Position numbers and translations under genes: made by a program. The notes under the pieces were generated by a model. That model was not told the origin of the DNA. It saw only the letters and a program-made list of their open reading frames with translations, and did no database searches. Below are positions 28,158-37,388 of a stretch of 64,000 nucleotides of DNA, piece by piece. How positions within the stretch are numbered: the stretch's first letter is position 1; the number at the start of each line of letters is the position of its first letter. The stretch is taken from assembly GCF_000814005.1 (NCBI RefSeq), contig NZ_JWLK01000005.1, positions 1 through 64,000 of the forward strand, read 5' to 3'. Origin of the DNA: Ruegeria sp. ANG-S4. Lineage in GTDB: Bacteria; Pseudomonadota; Alphaproteobacteria; Rhodobacterales; Rhodobacteraceae.

Positions 28158-28585
28158 CCGAACGACGTCCCGCTTTGGCCTGGCGCGCAGCGGATCAGGC
28201 GTGAAGTTTCAACGGCGGCCTGACGATGCACCACAGCCTTTTGGTAGACAGGGTCGGTGACCATCTCAAGAAACGCATGCGCTGTCGGGTACCGCGCAAC
28301 GAATACCTCGTCCCAGGTTTCGTTGTCAGGCCCGATCAACAGCGTCTGGAACGCGCCCCGCCACAGGATCGACGCGCCGAGACGGGCAATGATCGGCGCG
28401 GTATCCCTGCCATAGTTGCGATACGCTTCGGCACCGGTCAGGCCGGCTTTGGCCAATTCATGCCCGGCTGGATAGGCAGCCTTGTCGCGAAAACGAACAA
28501 GGTTCAGCATCTCGATCGGGTGGTCTCGATCCAGGCTCTTGAAGGCGTTGAACTGTTCGCGCTCTGGGTCGATGAAACCGGTCAT
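28154..28585 (-). CDS. DUF1330-family protein
   Basis: 143 residues with the ferredoxin-like dimeric alpha-beta barrel pattern of DUF1330: [63 protein letters not shown]. Biochemical role unknown. Lies between DUF952 and pyrD, with 4-base overlaps both sides. Confidence 0.8.
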   Translation of the reverse strand: MTGFIDPEREQFNAFKSLDRDHPIEMLNLVRFRDKAAYPAGHELAKAGLTGAEAYRNYGRDTAPIIARLGASILWRGAFQTLLIGPDNETWDEVFVARYPTAHAFLEMVTDPVYQKAVVHRQAAVETSRLIRCAPGQSGTSFG

Positions 28586-28920
28586 TCCATGTCCTCTGGG
28601 AAGACATGCACTTGCCCGTCAAACGGCAGGTCCCGCGCCCAGACCACGTCGGACAATCGAATCTGGCGATAGAGATGCGGGAAAAGCGCCCCGCCGCGCG
28701 AAGCCTCCCATTTCAGATCGGCGCCCATCCTGTCGGTGTCGCAGGCGCACAGTTTCAGATCGGGAATGTCAGAGAAGTATTTCTGCGCCGTTTCCGCAAC
28801 CTGTTGCGCGGTTGAGAAATGGACGTATCCGTCCGTAACATCAATTGGCGCACCGTCCGAGGCACCGTCGGCCTCAAGTTTGGCCCACTCAGCGGCCCGA
28901 AAAATCTTGTAGATCAGCAT
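28582..28920 (-). CDS. DUF952-family protein
   Basis: 112 residues; IYKIFRAAEWAKLEADGA, DGYVHFSTAQQVAETAQKYF, KWEASRGGALFPHLYRQI fit DUF952 well (conserved HFST and FPHLY). Function unknown. First gene of a four-gene, fully overlapping operon that ends with pyrD and the ArsC-like gene. The 110 bases to the divergent ushA-like gene hold both promoters. Confidence 0.82.
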   Translation of the reverse strand: MLIYKIFRAAEWAKLEADGASDGAPIDVTDGYVHFSTAQQVAETAQKYFSDIPDLKLCACDTDRMGADLKWEASRGGALFPHLYRQIRLSDVVWARDLPFDGQVHVFPEDME

Positions 28921-29030
28921 GGCCCCGTGATGCCTTGGGCAGGGGGCAGAATCAAGTCGGATTTCCCCCTTTGACTCTTTGTCTTTGGCAGCGCACGATC
29001 CAACCCAAATACAATACAGGGAGATTCAAG

Positions 29031-30614
29031 ATGTTTACGCGTTTACTGACATCGGTGGCTGCGCTGGGCCTGACCGCGGGCATGGCTGCTGCCGAATTCA
29101 AGCTGACAATCCTTCACACCAATGACCTCCACAGCCGGATCGAGTCGATCAACAAATACGATTCAACCTGCAACGCAGAGGATGAAGCCGCAGGCGAATG
29201 TTTCGGCGGTGTCGCGCGCCTGAAAGCGCTGGTTGATGCCAAGCGCGGCGAGTTGGCGGACGAAAACGTGCTGCTGTTGGATGCAGGCGACCCGTTTCAG
29301 GGATCGTTGTTCTATACCACCTATAAAGGCGCCGCCGAGGCCGAGTTCATGGAGGCCATAGGCTATGACGTCATGGCTGTCGGAAACCACGAATTTGACG
29401 ACGGACCCGCGGGACTGGCCACCTTTATCGACGCGGTTAGCTTTCCGGTGATTTCTGGCAACCTTGATCTGTCATCCTCGGCAGAGCTGAAGGATAAGGT
29501 TCTGAATCATGTCGTTCTGGACGTCGGTGGTCAGAAAGTAGGAATAATTTCTGCTTTGGCCACGGATACGGTGGACACGTCCAGCCCTGGCAAGGATGTC
29601 GTTTTTCAGGATGAGATCGAAAGCCTGAAAGCAGATGTTGCTTCCCTGCAGGAAGAAGGTGTCGATATCATCATCGCACTGAACCACGTTGGCCTCGCAA
29701 AGGACATCGAGATCGCGGAACAGGTGCCCGGTCTTGATCTGGTCATAGGCGGCCATTCGCATTCGTTGCTGTCCAACACGCAGGAGGGCGCCTCGGGCGC
29801 GTATCCCATGATGGTTGGCGATGTGCCGGTGGTGCAGGCTTACGCGTATTCCAAGTATCTGGGCGAAGTTACCCTGACCTTCGACGATGACGGCAACCTG
29901 GTCTCGGCCGAGGGCGAGCCGATCCTGCTGGACGCTTCGGTTACACCGGACGCCGACATTGCCGCGCGCGTTGCGGAAATGGGTGCGCCGATCGAAGAAA
30001 TGAAGCAGCGGGTGGTGGCCAATTCTGCCGCAGCAATCGAGGGTGACCGTGCCGTCTGCCGTATACAGGAATGCGAAATGGGCAACCTTGTCGCCGACGC
30101 AATGCTGGATCGCGTCGCGGATCAGGGCGTGCAGCTGGCGATTGCCAACTCGGGTGGTCTTCGTGCCTCGATCGATCCGGGCGAGGTGACGATGGGCGAG
30201 GTTCTGACCGTGCTTCCGTTCCAGAACACGCTTTCGACCTTCGAAATCAGCGGCCAAGGCGTCATTGACGCGTTGGAAAATGGCGTCAGTCAGGTGGAAG
30301 AGGTCAAGGGTCGGTTCCCGCAAGTTGCCGGTATGACCTTTACCTGGGACCCTTCGGTCGCCCCCAATGAAGGTCGCATTGTCGAGGTTCTGGTTGCCAA
30401 GGGTGATGGGTTCGAACCGATTGATCCTGCCGCGACTTATCTGGTTGTGACCAACAATTATGTGCGCAACGGCGGTGACGGTTACAAAATGTTCGAAGGT
30501 GATGACAAGAACGCCTATGATTTTGGCCCCGATCTGGCGGATGTAACGGCCGAGTATCTGGCTGAAAACGCGCCTTACGAACCCTATCTGGACGGGCGCA
30601 TCAAGCAGAAGTAA
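29031..30614 (+). CDS. Periplasmic 5'-nucleotidase (UshA-like)
   Basis: 527 residues with a cleavable signal peptide (MFTRLLTSVAALGLTAGMAAA, cut before EF). Metallophosphatase motifs: TILHTNDLHSR, LLDAGDPFQGS, VGNHEFDDG, and GGHSHSLL. The C-terminal domain has NSGGLRASIDPGEVT and NNYVRNGGDGYKMFEG, which hold the nucleoside-binding region. It hydrolyses external nucleotides to nucleosides and phosphate, which would feed the deo/upp operon. The start is ATG 29031 with GGGAG 8 bases upstream. A strong terminator follows the gene. It might also act on other phosphate esters or UDP-sugars. Confidence 0.9.
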   Translation: MFTRLLTSVAALGLTAGMAAAEFKLTILHTNDLHSRIESINKYDSTCNAEDEAAGECFGGVARLKALVDAKRGELADENVLLLDAGDPFQGSLFYTTYKGAAEAEFMEAIGYDVMAVGNHEFDDGPAGLATFIDAVSFPVISGNLDLSSSAELKDKVLNHVVLDVGGQKVGIISALATDTVDTSSPGKDVVFQDEIESLKADVASLQEEGVDIIIALNHVGLAKDIEIAEQVPGLDLVIGGHSHSLLSNTQEGASGAYPMMVGDVPVVQAYAYSKYLGEVTLTFDDDGNLVSAEGEPILLDASVTPDADIAARVAEMGAPIEEMKQRVVANSAAAIEGDRAVCRIQECEMGNLVADAMLDRVADQGVQLAIANSGGLRASIDPGEVTMGEVLTVLPFQNTLSTFEISGQGVIDALENGVSQVEEVKGRFPQVAGMTFTWDPSVAPNEGRIVEVLVAKGDGFEPIDPAATYLVVTNNYVRNGGDGYKMFEGDDKNAYDFGPDLADVTAEYLAENAPYEPYLDGRIKQK

Positions 30615-30638
30615 TCAAGCTTGGATTTTCGTCTTGAG

Positions 30639-30667
30639 GGCCGCCCAACTTGGGCGGCCTTCTTATT
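30639..30667 (+). terminator. Terminator of the 5'-nucleotidase gene
   Basis: GGCCGCCCA (30639-30647), three-base loop, TGGGCGGCC (30651-30659), then TTCTTATTC. Perfect 9-bp stem. Confidence 0.88.
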
Positions 30668-30767
30668 CTCGTGTGCCAACATAAGGCTTTGCCGTTTCGC
30701 GGATTCGCTGATTTACTTCTCGAGAGCGTTTGCGTCGATAAACCAATAGGAAAGAGAGCTCGAACCA

Positions 30768-31436
30768 ATGTGCGGACGGTTTGCGGTCACCCTTCCGAAC
30801 GACGCGATGGCGCAGCTTTTTGCAGCGCGGCCTGCGAATGATCTGCCCGCAGTCCCGAACTACAATGTTTGCCCGACAAATCAGGTACACGTCGTGCGCG
30901 CGGGCGATGGGGGGCGCAAACTGGACGCCTTGCGCTGGGGGTTCCTGCCGCATTGGTATAAATCCGAAACCGCCGGGCCGTTGCTGATTAACGCGCGCGC
31001 TGAAACGCTGGCCGAAAAGCCGGCCTTTCGCGCCGCCTGCAGGGAAAGGCGCTGCCTGATCGTGGCCACCGGGTTTTATGAATGGACGAAGACCGAAGAT
31101 GGCGAACGATTGCCCTGGTACATCCATCGTCGCGACGGCGCAGCAATTGCATTTGCAGGTGTCTGGCAGGATTGGGGTTCCGATGCGGCGCGCAAGGGGA
31201 CCTGTGCCATTGTGACGACTGCGGCCAACAAGAACCTTGGCAGCATTCACCATCGCATGCCGTTGATCCTTGATCCCGGCGACTGGGCGCTTTGGCTTGG
31301 CGAGGCGGGCAGGGGCGCGGCCACTCTGATGCAACCGGGTCCGGAAGACGCGCTTGTTTTTCATCGCGTCGGTCGCGCGGTCAACTCAAATCGCGCCAAA
31401 GGTCCCCAACTGATCGAGCCCGACATCAGTGTCTGA
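30768..31436 (+). CDS. SRAP / YedK-type abasic-site DNA-protein crosslink protein
   Basis: 222-residue SOS response-associated peptidase family (HMCES/YedK), which binds abasic sites in single-stranded DNA through the amino-terminal Cys. Cys2 follows the initiator Met (MCGRFAVTLP). Further motifs: NYNVCPT, WGFLPHWYK, LINARAET, GFYEWTKT (catalytic Glu) and IHHRMPLIL (His). No LexA-type GTTC-N7-GTTC box is visible in the 150 bases before it. It is followed by mnmH after 42 bases. Confidence 0.92.
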   Translation: MCGRFAVTLPNDAMAQLFAARPANDLPAVPNYNVCPTNQVHVVRAGDGGRKLDALRWGFLPHWYKSETAGPLLINARAETLAEKPAFRAACRERRCLIVATGFYEWTKTEDGERLPWYIHRRDGAAIAFAGVWQDWGSDAARKGTCAIVTTAANKNLGSIHHRMPLILDPGDWALWLGEAGRGAATLMQPGPEDALVFHRVGRAVNSNRAKGPQLIEPDISV

Positions 31437-31478
31437 CAACGTCTTTCATTTCATTTCCGACCGCGATACAGGACAGGC

Positions 31479-32531
31479 ATGGCCCTGAAATTCTCGACCT
31501 TGCCGCAGCTATACGCGCACGGCTTTGACACGATCATAGACGTGCGCAGCCCAGCAGAATATGCCGAGGATCACCTGCCCGGTGCGATCAACCTGCCAGT
31601 CCTCAGCAACGAAGAACGCGCGGAGGTTGGCACCATTTATGTGCAACAAAGCCCGTTTCTTGCCCGAAAGCTTGGCGCGGCGCTGGTTTTTCGCAATGCG
31701 GCCAATCACATCGAACAACGGCTCAGCCATCATGAGGGAGGATGGAGCCCGCTGGTCTACTGCTGGCGTGGTGGGCAAAGATCCGGTGCGTTCACGTGGA
31801 TGCTTCAGCAGATCGGTTGGCGAGCCGATGTGGTCGAAGGCGGCTATCGTGCCTACCGACGTTTGGTAAAAACGTTTTTGTATGATGGCGCGTTGCCGCA
31901 TCGCCTCGTGGCGCTGGATGGCTATACCGGTACGGCCAAAACCGAAATTCTGGCGCAGTTGCAAAGCCGCGGTGTTCAGGTGTTGGATCTTGAAGGTTTG
32001 GCGAACCATCGCGGCTCGCTGCTGGGCGAAATGAAGGGCGGGCAACCCAGCCAAAAAGCGTTCGAGTCTGCTTTGGCCGCAGCTTTGTGCAAACTTGACC
32101 CGACTATTCCCGTCGTGGTCGAAGCAGAGTCGTCCAAGATCGGAAGCTTGATCCTGCCGCCCAGTTTCTGGACCGCGCTGTGCGTTGCGCCACGCGTTCA
32201 GATTTCTGCACCGATTGAGGCGCGGGTCACTTATCTTGTCGAGGCCTATGACGACATTCTTTCAGACAGCGACAGGTTGCGGGACCGGTTGTCGCCGCTG
32301 CGCTTTCATCGCGGGCATGCGGTCGTGGACCGATGGCTGAAACTTATCGAGGCTGATGACAAAAAATCACTCACCCGCGCGTTGATGGAGCAACATTATG
32401 ACCCGGCCTACGCCAAATCCCGTCGCGCCCATGGTGCCGAAGTGATTGCGCAGGTTAGCGTGGCCGCGCTGGATTGCAGGGGCCTTGCCGATGCCGCGGC
32501 GCGTATCGAAAAAATTCTGGATCAGTTTTGA
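31479..32531 (+). CDS. mnmH: tRNA 2-selenouridine synthase
   Basis: 350-residue enzyme that replaces sulfur by selenium (via geranylation) in the wobble 2-thiouridine of tRNA. An N-terminal rhodanese domain has TIIDVRSPAEYAEDHLPGAINLP and the active loop VYCWRGGQRSGAF; the C-terminal half has a P-loop-like GYTGTAKTEIL. The selenium donor selenophosphate is made by the convergent NDH-SelD gene; the 3' ends overlap by ten bases (32522-32531). Confidence 0.92.
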   Translation: MALKFSTLPQLYAHGFDTIIDVRSPAEYAEDHLPGAINLPVLSNEERAEVGTIYVQQSPFLARKLGAALVFRNAANHIEQRLSHHEGGWSPLVYCWRGGQRSGAFTWMLQQIGWRADVVEGGYRAYRRLVKTFLYDGALPHRLVALDGYTGTAKTEILAQLQSRGVQVLDLEGLANHRGSLLGEMKGGQPSQKAFESALAAALCKLDPTIPVVVEAESSKIGSLILPPSFWTALCVAPRVQISAPIEARVTYLVEAYDDILSDSDRLRDRLSPLRFHRGHAVVDRWLKLIEADDKKSLTRALMEQHYDPAYAKSRRAHGAEVIAQVSVAALDCRGLADAAARIEKILDQF

Positions 32532-34681
32532 ACCGTAAGGCCCGGTATGTCGGTCAAATGACCAATGATTGCAGCCGGATAACCTGCGTCTTTTAAGTCT
32601 TTCAAATCACCAGCAGCTTGATCCGCGGCCACGGCCGCCAGCAACCCGCCCGCGGTTTGTGGATCGAACAATATACGTGCCGGGCCAACGTCCGGCAGTT
32701 CGGGTGCAAGCCGACGGTTGTCGTCAAAAATCGTCGACCGGACGCCCTGTGCGCTTAAGTCCAAAGCGCCGGGCATGAGCGGTATGGCATCAATATTCAA
32801 TGTTGCTCCGCACCCTGATGCCGCGCAGATGCCCTTCAGGTGTCCAGCTAGCCCAAAGCCCGTTACGTCGGTCATCGCATGCGCGTTTGCGAGAATTCGC
32901 GAGGCTTCGCCTTGCGGTTGGATCATCAGGTCGAATGCTGCGGCGACCCAGGCCCCATCGGCCTGACCCGCCATCTCGGCGGCCATCAGGGTGCCGCTGC
33001 CCAATGGTTTCGTCAGGATAAGTGCGTCGCCGGGCCGCGCGCCTGATAATGTGATCGGGTCTTTGTCGCATAAGCCGGTCAGCGTAAAGCCGATTGTCAT
33101 CTCGTCACCGATGGAGCTGTGCCCGCCGACGATCTCGGCGCCTGCCGCGCGCATGACATCGCCTGCCGCGGTCATGATCTCGGCCATGGTGCGGCGTTGC
33201 AGTTCAGGCGACATTCGCGGCAGGATGATCGTGGCCGTTGCCGCCTGTGGCTTGGCGCCCATCGCCCAGATATCGCCGAGTGAGTGAACTGCGGCGATAC
33301 GCGCCATCATTACAGGATCGGGCGTCATGCTGCGCAGATGGTCTGACGTCATCACTTGCCGTACGCCGCCCGTAGTTAGCAAGGCGGCATCGTCCCCCGG
33401 AAGTGGCGATATATCGCTTCGGTCGGGTTCTGGAAGCTTGCTTAAGGCATCTAGCAACGCATCTCGCCCGACCTTGGCGCCGCAGCCGCCGCACATTGGC
33501 TTGTGACCCACCGCCTCGGCCAGACCTGCCGCGTGTGCTTTGGGCAGAGCGGGGGCTTTCATTTGCGGCAGATTTCGAAACTTGCTCATAAATCCTTGGT
33601 CGATGTGGTTCTTCCACGCCCACATCGCCCGCCCGCTGAACGCGGTTCCAAGCCGTTCGGCAAGCGCGGATTTTCTGCCCAGAGAGATGAGTTTCAAATA
33701 GTCTTTCTGGGGCACGTAGCGTCGAAGTCTCCCGGCCCCCAACGCAGCACGCAAGTTGTCAAACAGAACAGGCGCTTCCCGGACCGCGTAGACACCTGCC
33801 TTGGGGCGCGGGTTTGCTGCAAGATGGGCGCAGTCCCCGGCGGCAAAGATCGCGGGATCGCTGGATTGCAGGTATTCGCTGACCTGAACGTAACCATCCT
33901 GCAATGTAAGCCCCGTGTTTGCGATCCACTCGTAAGGGCGCGCGCCAGCTGCGCCAGTAACGAAATCGGCCTCGATCTTGCGACCGTCTTGAAGCCAGAC
34001 ACCGTCGTCGCAAATTCGGTCAATGGACGCGCGTTCAATCACCGCGACCCCTAAATCCATCATGGTATTGCGAATAGTTGCCACCGCTTTGGGGACAAGG
34101 GTCGTCAGGATGTCCGCGTTGTCGATCAGAGTGATGTGTGCCGGGTGGCCTTTGCTTCGCAAGGCGTACGCCATCGCCATGGCCAATTCCGCGCCGGCGA
34201 CGCCGCCGCCTATCACTGCGACCGATGCGGGACGTTCGCCGGCAAGATATGCGGCCCATCTGGCAGCAAAGGACCCAAGCGGTTTTGCAGGCACGGCATG
34301 GTCCGCAAACCCGGGCAAGTCCGGCATGCCCGACGTGATGCCAACGTTGATCGAAGCCACATCAAAGGCCACCGGCGGGTATCCGGGCACATTTATGTGC
34401 CGGGTTTCTGCGTCTATTCCCTGCACCGCGCCAAGGATTATGCGAGCCCCGGCAAAGCGGGCCAGTTTAATCAGATCGATATCCAACTCGGAGCGTTCGT
34501 AGTGACCTGCAACGAATCCCGGGAGCATGCCGGAATAGGGCGCGGTTGGTCCCGGGTTGATCACTGTCAGTCTCGCGCCGGGCAATGGGTTCATCCCCCA
34601 TTTCTTCAGAACCAGAGCGTGCGTGTGCCCCCCGCCAATCAAAACCAGATCGCGGGTCAGAGGCAGCGGCGGTGTGTGCAT
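32522..34681 (-). CDS. selD: Fusion of pyridine nucleotide-disulfide oxidoreductase (NDH-like) and selenide, water dikinase
   Basis: 719 residues. The N-terminal part (1-370) is an FAD enzyme of the NDH-2/sulfide-quinone oxidoreductase type: LVLIGGGHTHALVLKKW, VAVIGGGVAGAELAMAMAY and a third FAD-contact IFAAGDCAHLAANPRPKAGVYAVR. The C-terminal part is SelD, starting near 390 with MCGGCGAKVGRDALL (catalytic Cys and Lys), then LPGDDAALL, GGHSSIGDEMTIGFTLTG and MTDVTGFGLAGHLKG. SelD makes selenophosphate from selenide and ATP; the oxidoreductase may provide selenide. This NDH-SelD fusion is known from other bacteria and from some eukaryotes. It begins 5 bases after the mrpG stop on the same strand and has no clear ribosome site, so it may be translated from the Mrp mRNA. 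Here the active-site residue is Cys, not selenocysteine. Confidence 0.92.
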   Translation of the reverse strand: MHTPPLPLTRDLVLIGGGHTHALVLKKWGMNPLPGARLTVINPGPTAPYSGMLPGFVAGHYERSELDIDLIKLARFAGARIILGAVQGIDAETRHINVPGYPPVAFDVASINVGITSGMPDLPGFADHAVPAKPLGSFAARWAAYLAGERPASVAVIGGGVAGAELAMAMAYALRSKGHPAHITLIDNADILTTLVPKAVATIRNTMMDLGVAVIERASIDRICDDGVWLQDGRKIEADFVTGAAGARPYEWIANTGLTLQDGYVQVSEYLQSSDPAIFAAGDCAHLAANPRPKAGVYAVREAPVLFDNLRAALGAGRLRRYVPQKDYLKLISLGRKSALAERLGTAFSGRAMWAWKNHIDQGFMSKFRNLPQMKAPALPKAHAAGLAEAVGHKPMCGGCGAKVGRDALLDALSKLPEPDRSDISPLPGDDAALLTTGGVRQVMTSDHLRSMTPDPVMMARIAAVHSLGDIWAMGAKPQAATATIILPRMSPELQRRTMAEIMTAAGDVMRAAGAEIVGGHSSIGDEMTIGFTLTGLCDKDPITLSGARPGDALILTKPLGSGTLMAAEMAGQADGAWVAAAFDLMIQPQGEASRILANAHAMTDVTGFGLAGHLKGICAASGCGATLNIDAIPLMPGALDLSAQGVRSTIFDDNRRLAPELPDVGPARILFDPQTAGGLLAAVAADQAAGDLKDLKDAGYPAAIIGHLTDIPGLTVQN

Positions 34682-34686
34682 CGTGT

Positions 34687-35073
34687 TCAGTTCGTGCTGT
34701 GATCAGGTACGTCCTCGACCTGTTCGACCGCGTGCGTGGCCCAAAGTTCATCCTCGCACGCGTCCGGCAGATCGCTGGGCTTTTCATGACGGTGAATGTG
34801 CCATTTGGCAATGAACAGGGCCGTGATCGGCGCGGTCAGGAACAGGAAAAGGGTAATCAGCAACTCGTGCAAGGACAGGTGTTTTTCGATCAGAACGGAA
34901 TGGAAAATAGATGCCAGAAGCACACCCCCGACACCCAGTGTCGTCGCCTTGGTTGGCGCGTGCAGGCGGGACATCGGGTCCTTGAGCTTGATCATTCCGA
35001 ACGAGCCGACAAAGCCAAAGATGCCGGACACAATCAGGAAGAAAGAGATCAATAATTCGAAAAGGAACGTCAT
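34687..35073 (-). CDS. Mrp/Pha antiporter subunit G
   Basis: 128 residues with three membrane helices; FELLISFFLIVSGIFGFVGSFGMIKLKDPMSRLHAPTKATTLGVGG carries the MnhG consensus. The C-terminal tail is acidic and probably cytoplasmic. Structural subunit of the Na+(K+)/H+ antiporter complex in the inner membrane. Seven bases from mrpF; followed by selD after 5 bases. Confidence 0.9.
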   Translation of the reverse strand: MTFLFELLISFFLIVSGIFGFVGSFGMIKLKDPMSRLHAPTKATTLGVGGVLLASIFHSVLIEKHLSLHELLITLFLFLTAPITALFIAKWHIHRHEKPSDLPDACEDELWATHAVEQVEDVPDHSTN

Positions 35074-35080
35074 GTCGGCC

Positions 35081-35350
35081 TCATTCGATAATATTGCCGC
35101 GCAGCATGAAACGCGCGTAGGCCACGGTTGAAACGAAGCCCAGCATCGCGATGATCATCGCGGCTTCGAAGAAAATTTCGGTGCCTTGCCGTATCCCGTA
35201 CAGGATCAAAAGGGCGATCGTATTGATGACCATCGTGTCCAGCGCCAGAACGCGCGTTCCGACGCCATCGGCGGTAATGATCCGCCAGAGACACATCATG
35301 ATCGCAGCGCCAAAACAGGCGAAGGCAAAGTAGATTGCATATTCGATCAT
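35081..35350 (-). CDS. Mrp/Pha antiporter subunit F
   Basis: 89 residues, three membrane helices. I chose ATG 35350 (MIEYAIYFAFACFGAAIMMCLWR), which overlaps the mrpE stop by ATGA; the frame is open further upstream but only inside mrpE. TRVLALDTMVINTIALLILYG fits MnhF, which has an Asp in the central helix. Confidence 0.9.
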   Translation of the reverse strand: MIEYAIYFAFACFGAAIMMCLWRIITADGVGTRVLALDTMVINTIALLILYGIRQGTEIFFEAAMIIAMLGFVSTVAYARFMLRGNIIE

Positions 35351-35844
35351 TCGAAAATCTCCTTCAGGCGGCGTTCGTAACGGGTCTTGATCTGCTTGCA
35401 CACGGCATCGGTGTCCGGCGCATCCAGGCAATGCACCAGCAGGTTATGCCCTTGCGCAGACAAATCGCAGCTGACAGTGCCCGGAGTCATGGTGATCGTT
35501 CCGGCCAGAACCGTAATCGCCTCGGGCGTCCGCAATTCGAGCGGAACGCAAACCCAGTTGGGTTGCCGGTCAGCGTCACGTTTGAACAGGATGATACGCG
35601 CCACGGTTATGTTGGCTATAACGATGTCCCACAAAACGACCAGAATGTATTCGACCACCATCGGCCAGTTGCGCAGTTTGGGTCGATCCGGCCAATAGGG
35701 TTGGGTGATGAACGGGATGATGATGCCCAGAATAAGACCAAAAACCAACGAGTTGAGCGACGGCGAGTTTGCCAGCAGCATCCAGACCACTGTCAGAAGA
35801 AAGGTCAGGTGCGGGTGAGGAAATATTCTGTGTAGCAATTTCAT
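35347..35844 (-). CDS. Mrp/Pha antiporter subunit E
   Basis: 165 residues: three N-terminal helices (LTFLLTVVWMLLANS; LVFGLILGIIIPF) and a soluble C-terminal domain with ITMTPGTVSCDLSAQGHNLLVHCLD, the conserved MnhE segment. The start shares one base with the mrpD stop. Confidence 0.9.
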   Translation of the reverse strand: MKLLHRIFPHPHLTFLLTVVWMLLANSPSLNSLVFGLILGIIIPFITQPYWPDRPKLRNWPMVVEYILVVLWDIVIANITVARIILFKRDADRQPNWVCVPLELRTPEAITVLAGTITMTPGTVSCDLSAQGHNLLVHCLDAPDTDAVCKQIKTRYERRLKEIFE

Positions 35845-37388
35845 TACTCTTCCCTCCCCATGACGGCCGTGATGTATTGATATGGCGTGAACAACTGCTC
35901 AGCCGTTTTCCGAGTGTATTCGAGCGCTGGTCCGGCAAACAAGGTCAGCAAGACTAGGCCAAACACCGCTCCGAAGACTGACGTGAAGGCCAGTGCGGGC
36001 TGTGGTTCCGGTGCTGATGGCGGTTCATCTTCCTCGCTGTCTTCGTGTTCGGAACGCGTGTCGATTTTTGCGTCGTGGCTTTTCCAGAAAATCAGCGTAC
36101 CGGCGCGGGCAAGTCCGACGATGGTTACGAAGGAACCGATCAGGATTACGGCCCAGACTGCGTTTGCGTCCGGTGCATCCCGCGCTGCATCCAAAACCAG
36201 CAATTTGCCGATAAAGCCGGACAGTGGCGGCATTCCTGCCATTGCGATGGCACCAACGAAAAACAGACTGGAGATCAATCCGCTTTGCGCCATGGGTGGT
36301 TTCGGCTCGATCGCGCCGCCCTGGCGTTGCATGACAAGGTCCGCGACCAGGAACATCAGCGCGGTGGCAAGCGTTGAATGGTACACGTAATACAGCGCTG
36401 CGGCAGTGGCCGTTTCATCGAACAACGAAATGGCAATCAGCAGCGTTCCCATCGAAGCGATTGCGCAGAACGCCACCATGCGGGCGATGTGTTGCGTTCC
36501 AAGAATACCGATCGCACCGACTGCCAAGGTCAGCAGAGCCGCCGGTTGCAACCAATCGCCGATCAACCCGTCTGTCACCGCCACATCCGGGCCGAAGACG
36601 AGCGTATAGACACGCAAGATCGAATAGGCCCCGACCTTTGTCATGATCGCAAAAAGCGCGGCCACCGGTAACGGCGCGTTGGCGTAACTTGCGGGCAGCC
36701 AGAAATGCAGGGGCAGAACCGCAGCCTTGATGCAGAAGACCAGCAGCAACAGAACCGCGCCGACGCGCAACAAGGCAGTATCTTCAGGCGGAATCTCAGC
36801 CACACGGATGGCAAGGTCCGCCATGTTCAGGGTGCCGGTGACGCCATAGATGGTCCCCAGCGCGAACAGAAACAGGGTCGATCCCAGCAGGTTGTAGGTG
36901 ACATATTGCACCCCGGCTTTCAGGCGCACGGCACCGCCGCCATGCGTCATCAGGCCGTAAGACGCGATCAGAAGAACCTCGAAGAAAACAAACAGGTTGA
37001 ACGCGTCGCCGGTCAGGAACGCACCGCAAACGCCCATAAGCTGAAAATGAAACAGCGCGTGGAAGTGTTTGCCTCGGTCATCCCACCCGGACCCAATTGC
37101 ATAAAGGACTATGGGCAGGGCCAACAAAGCAGTCAGCAACACCATCATTGCCGACATACGGTCCAGCACCAGAACGATCCCAAAGGGTGCGGGCCAGTCG
37201 CCAAGTTCGTAAACCTGAATGTCCCCGCCAGAGGCCTGCGCCGTGATTGTCAGCGCGATGCCAAGCAAACCGACGACACCAGCGACCGAAAAGATGCGCT
37301 GCAGGTCCAGGTGGTACCGCAAAACCATGATAATGAACGGAGCCAGGATCGCGGGCAGGACGATCGGCGCAACGATCCAGTGGTTCAT
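35844..37388 (-). CDS. Mrp/Pha antiporter subunit D
   Basis: 514 residues, about fourteen helices. Member of the proton-translocating family shared with complex I NuoL/M/N; conserved Lys and Glu in helices such as AVLPLHFWLPASYANAPLPVAALFAIMTKVGAYSILR. It forms one of the two ion-translocating channels of the complex. It has a strongly acidic insert near 450 (SEHEDSEEDEPPSAPEP) in a cytoplasmic loop, which is longer than I expect for this subunit. Overlaps mrpC by ATGA. Confidence 0.92.
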   Translation of the reverse strand: MNHWIVAPIVLPAILAPFIIMVLRYHLDLQRIFSVAGVVGLLGIALTITAQASGGDIQVYELGDWPAPFGIVLVLDRMSAMMVLLTALLALPIVLYAIGSGWDDRGKHFHALFHFQLMGVCGAFLTGDAFNLFVFFEVLLIASYGLMTHGGGAVRLKAGVQYVTYNLLGSTLFLFALGTIYGVTGTLNMADLAIRVAEIPPEDTALLRVGAVLLLLVFCIKAAVLPLHFWLPASYANAPLPVAALFAIMTKVGAYSILRVYTLVFGPDVAVTDGLIGDWLQPAALLTLAVGAIGILGTQHIARMVAFCAIASMGTLLIAISLFDETATAAALYYVYHSTLATALMFLVADLVMQRQGGAIEPKPPMAQSGLISSLFFVGAIAMAGMPPLSGFIGKLLVLDAARDAPDANAVWAVILIGSFVTIVGLARAGTLIFWKSHDAKIDTRSEHEDSEEDEPPSAPEPQPALAFTSVFGAVFGLVLLTLFAGPALEYTRKTAEQLFTPYQYITAVMGREE

